From Deltaproteobacteria bacterium (GTDB taxonomy: Bacteria; Desulfobacterota; UBA8473), in NCBI GenBank assembly GCA_030621455.1, contig JAUXHQ010000083.1:1-7460 (forward strand): 7,460 bases of DNA, read 5' to 3'. Each line of letters opens with the position of its first letter. Positions within the stretch are counted from its first letter, which is position 1. A model generated the notes under the pieces. The model did no database searches and had not been told where the DNA came from. It worked only from the letters and a program-made list of their open reading frames with translations. Below, piece by piece: positions 6,752 to 7,460 of the stretch. Position numbers and translations under genes: made by a program.

Positions 6752-7264
6752 TTATTCCATTCCTCTTCTTCTCGGGTGAAGATCTTTCCATCTTTTTAAC
6801 AACCTCTCTTTTTCCTTCGGGTTTAATTTCCTCCACCGGTCGTAGTTTCTGTAGAAGAGTCTTTGTTTTCCAGGGTTCATCCGGGTCAGGATTTTGTACC
6901 GTTTTCTCAGAAGCTCCTTCTTATTGTTTGGGAGACTCCTCCACAGTTGATATTTTCGCATCAGGTCTATTTTCTCTGCCGGGGGAAGACGCATAAATAG
7001 CTTATAGTTTCTCAACATCTGCTCTTTTTTCTGAGGGGGTAATGATTTGACTTTCCCCCAATTCTCTTTTATCTTTCTTCTGGCATCCGGAGAAAGGCTT
7101 TTCCAGAGCACGTACTTATCCTTCAGGGTTTCCCTTTCCTCAGGTGAGAGAGCGTTCCATTTAGTGATATTCTCCAGGAGTAATTCATCCTGGATTGTAT
7201 CCTGTGCATTAACAAAAAGGGGATACAGGATAAATATTAAGAAGATTGCGATTCGTCTCTTCAT
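6752..7264 (-). CDS. Exported basic repeat protein, DUF3106-like
   Basis: This 170-residue protein begins with a clear Sec signal peptide: K-R-R, a hydrophobic core at about 5-18, and a V-N-A/Q-D cleavage site after residue 20. It lacks a lipobox Cys, so the mature form is probably free in the periplasm. Residues 36-161 are seven consecutive repeats of exactly 18 residues starting at 36, 54, 72, 90, 108, 126 and 144. The pattern is W-x-x-L-x-P-x-x-K/R-x-x-L-x-x-x-Y-x-x. The mature protein is very rich in Lys and Arg. Repeats of the W-x-x-L-S-P-E-x-R kind are characteristic of proteins grouped as DUF3106, whose molecular function is unknown and which are often found near ECF sigma factor genes; no sigma factor is visible here. 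The ATG follows the upstream gene's stop by 9 bases, with AAGGG at 7273-7269 as a modest ribosome binding site. The family name comes from motif recognition. Confidence 0.85.
   Translation of the reverse strand: MKRRIAIFLIFILYPLFVNAQDTIQDELLLENITKWNALSPEERETLKDKYVLWKSLSPDARRKIKENWGKVKSLPPQKKEQMLRNYKLFMRLPPAEKIDLMRKYQLWRSLPNNKKELLRKRYKILTRMNPGKQRLFYRNYDRWRKLNPKEKERLLKRWKDLHPRRRGME
6782..7159 (-). repeat. Seven tandem 18-codon repeats within the DUF3106-like gene
   Basis: The units are seven in-register blocks of 54 bases without a single inserted or lost codon. At the protein level, position 4 is Leu (Met once), position 6 is Pro (except unit 5, where Pro is at position 5), position 12 is Leu, Ile, Met or Phe, and position 16 is always Tyr or Trp. 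Position 1 is Trp in four of seven units. DNA identity between units is low, so the duplication is old and kept by selection on the protein pattern. Each unit is predicted to be one helix and a Pro-containing turn. Confidence 0.85.
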
Positions 7265-7276
7265 CTTTCCCTTCTA
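7265..7276 (-). promoter_or_regulatory. Ribosome binding site of the repeat protein, adjoining the upstream stop
   Basis: On the minus strand the sequence reads TAG-AAGGGAAAG-ATG: the stop of the upstream gene, then AAGGG, then 4 bases before the ATG at 7264. The site is moderate in strength and so close to the upstream stop that re-initiation by the same ribosomes is likely. This supports one transcript for the two genes. Confidence 0.6.
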
Positions 7277-7460
7277 ATCTGATGATAATATAAGGAGATC
7301 AAGGATCTGAACCTTATCCATGTCCTGCTGGAAGAATTCAAGATTCTCCAGCAGGTGCAAATATATTATCATTTCAACCGTCTCCTTTCCTTCGTTCATT
7401 TCGATCTCTGATAAAATCTCTTCCACCGTTTTCTTTTCATCTTTGAACTGATTAGTGATG
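7274..7460 (-). CDS. C-terminal fragment of an unrecognised acidic protein
   Basis: An open frame runs from the window edge (first whole codon at 7459-7457) for 61 codons to TAG at 7276-7274; the start is outside. The fragment is acidic and hydrophilic at first (K-D-E-K-K-T-V-E-E-I-L-S-E-I-E). It ends in an amphipathic Leu- and Glu-rich segment with L-H-L-L-E-N-L-E-F-F and V-Q-I-L-D-L-L. No membrane helix, Cys motif or helix-turn-helix is visible. The reading is supported by the uninterrupted frame, the sensible amino-acid pattern and the coupling to the repeat-protein gene 9 bases downstream. Genes placed directly upstream of DUF3106 proteins are often accessory proteins of ECF sigma/anti-sigma clusters. 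That is a possible identity here, but it is inference from the family and not shown by this fragment. A start at the internal Met (7399-7397) is possible but less likely, since the frame stays open beyond it. Confidence 0.6.
   Translation of the reverse strand, partial: ITNQFKDEKKTVEEILSEIEMNEGKETVEMIIYLHLLENLEFFQQDMDKVQILDLLILSSD

Noticed and set aside
6603..6836. 77-residue minus-strand frame running through the palindromic spacer
   Set aside because: It overlaps the end of the repeat-protein gene in another frame, crosses the large palindrome, and has no recognisable content.
7047..7277. 76-residue plus-strand frame antisense to the repeat-protein gene
   Set aside because: The minus-strand gene has a signal peptide and strict 18-residue repeats, so the plus frame is a shadow of the same bases.

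Overview
The window is the distal half of a bacterial respiratory complex I (NADH-quinone oxidoreductase, nuo) operon, followed by the end of a small, unrelated operon on the opposite strand. From left to right on the + strand it holds the C-terminal end of nuoH (cut by the window edge), then complete nuoI, nuoJ, nuoK, nuoL, nuoM and nuoN (220-6590). This is the canonical bacterial order. The genes are tightly packed: there are 2 bases between nuoJ and nuoK and about 27-30 bases at nuoI-J, nuoL-M and nuoM-N. The two wider gaps are nuoH-nuoI (55 bases) and nuoK-nuoL (82 bases).

Together these genes encode the membrane arm of complex I plus the peripheral iron-sulfur subunit NuoI. NuoI carries two tetranuclear clusters and passes electrons towards quinone at the NuoH interface. 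NuoJ and NuoK are the small membrane subunits that couple quinone reduction to the pumps. NuoN, NuoM and NuoL are the three antiporter-like pump subunits. All the key transmembrane Glu, Lys and His residues known from the E. coli proteins are present in the translated sequence, so nothing suggests a degenerate or pump-defective complex.

After nuoN comes a 161-base spacer (6591-6751) between convergent genes. It is rich in inverted repeats: a short stem followed by T's just after nuoN, an 8-9 bp stem-loop, and a 19-bp near-perfect palindrome with a 3-base loop (6654-6694) that looks like a dispersed intergenic palindrome and/or a bidirectional terminator.

On the - strand there is a small exported basic protein (6752-7264). 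It has a signal peptide and seven consecutive 18-residue repeats, of the type grouped as DUF3106. Upstream of it on the same strand is the C-terminal end of an unrecognised acidic protein (7274-7460, cut by the window edge). Its stop codon adjoins the ribosome binding site of the exported protein, so the two are probably one transcription unit.

A complete complex I operon, an exported DUF3106-like protein with a Sec signal peptide and middling base composition fit a Gram-negative respiring bacterium (for example Desulfobacterota, Nitrospirota or a similar lineage). The sequence alone does not allow a firm assignment. I see no CRISPR, tRNA, rRNA, transposase or prophage gene. The nuo part is ordinary; the points worth a second look are the repeat protein with its neighbour and the palindromic spacer.
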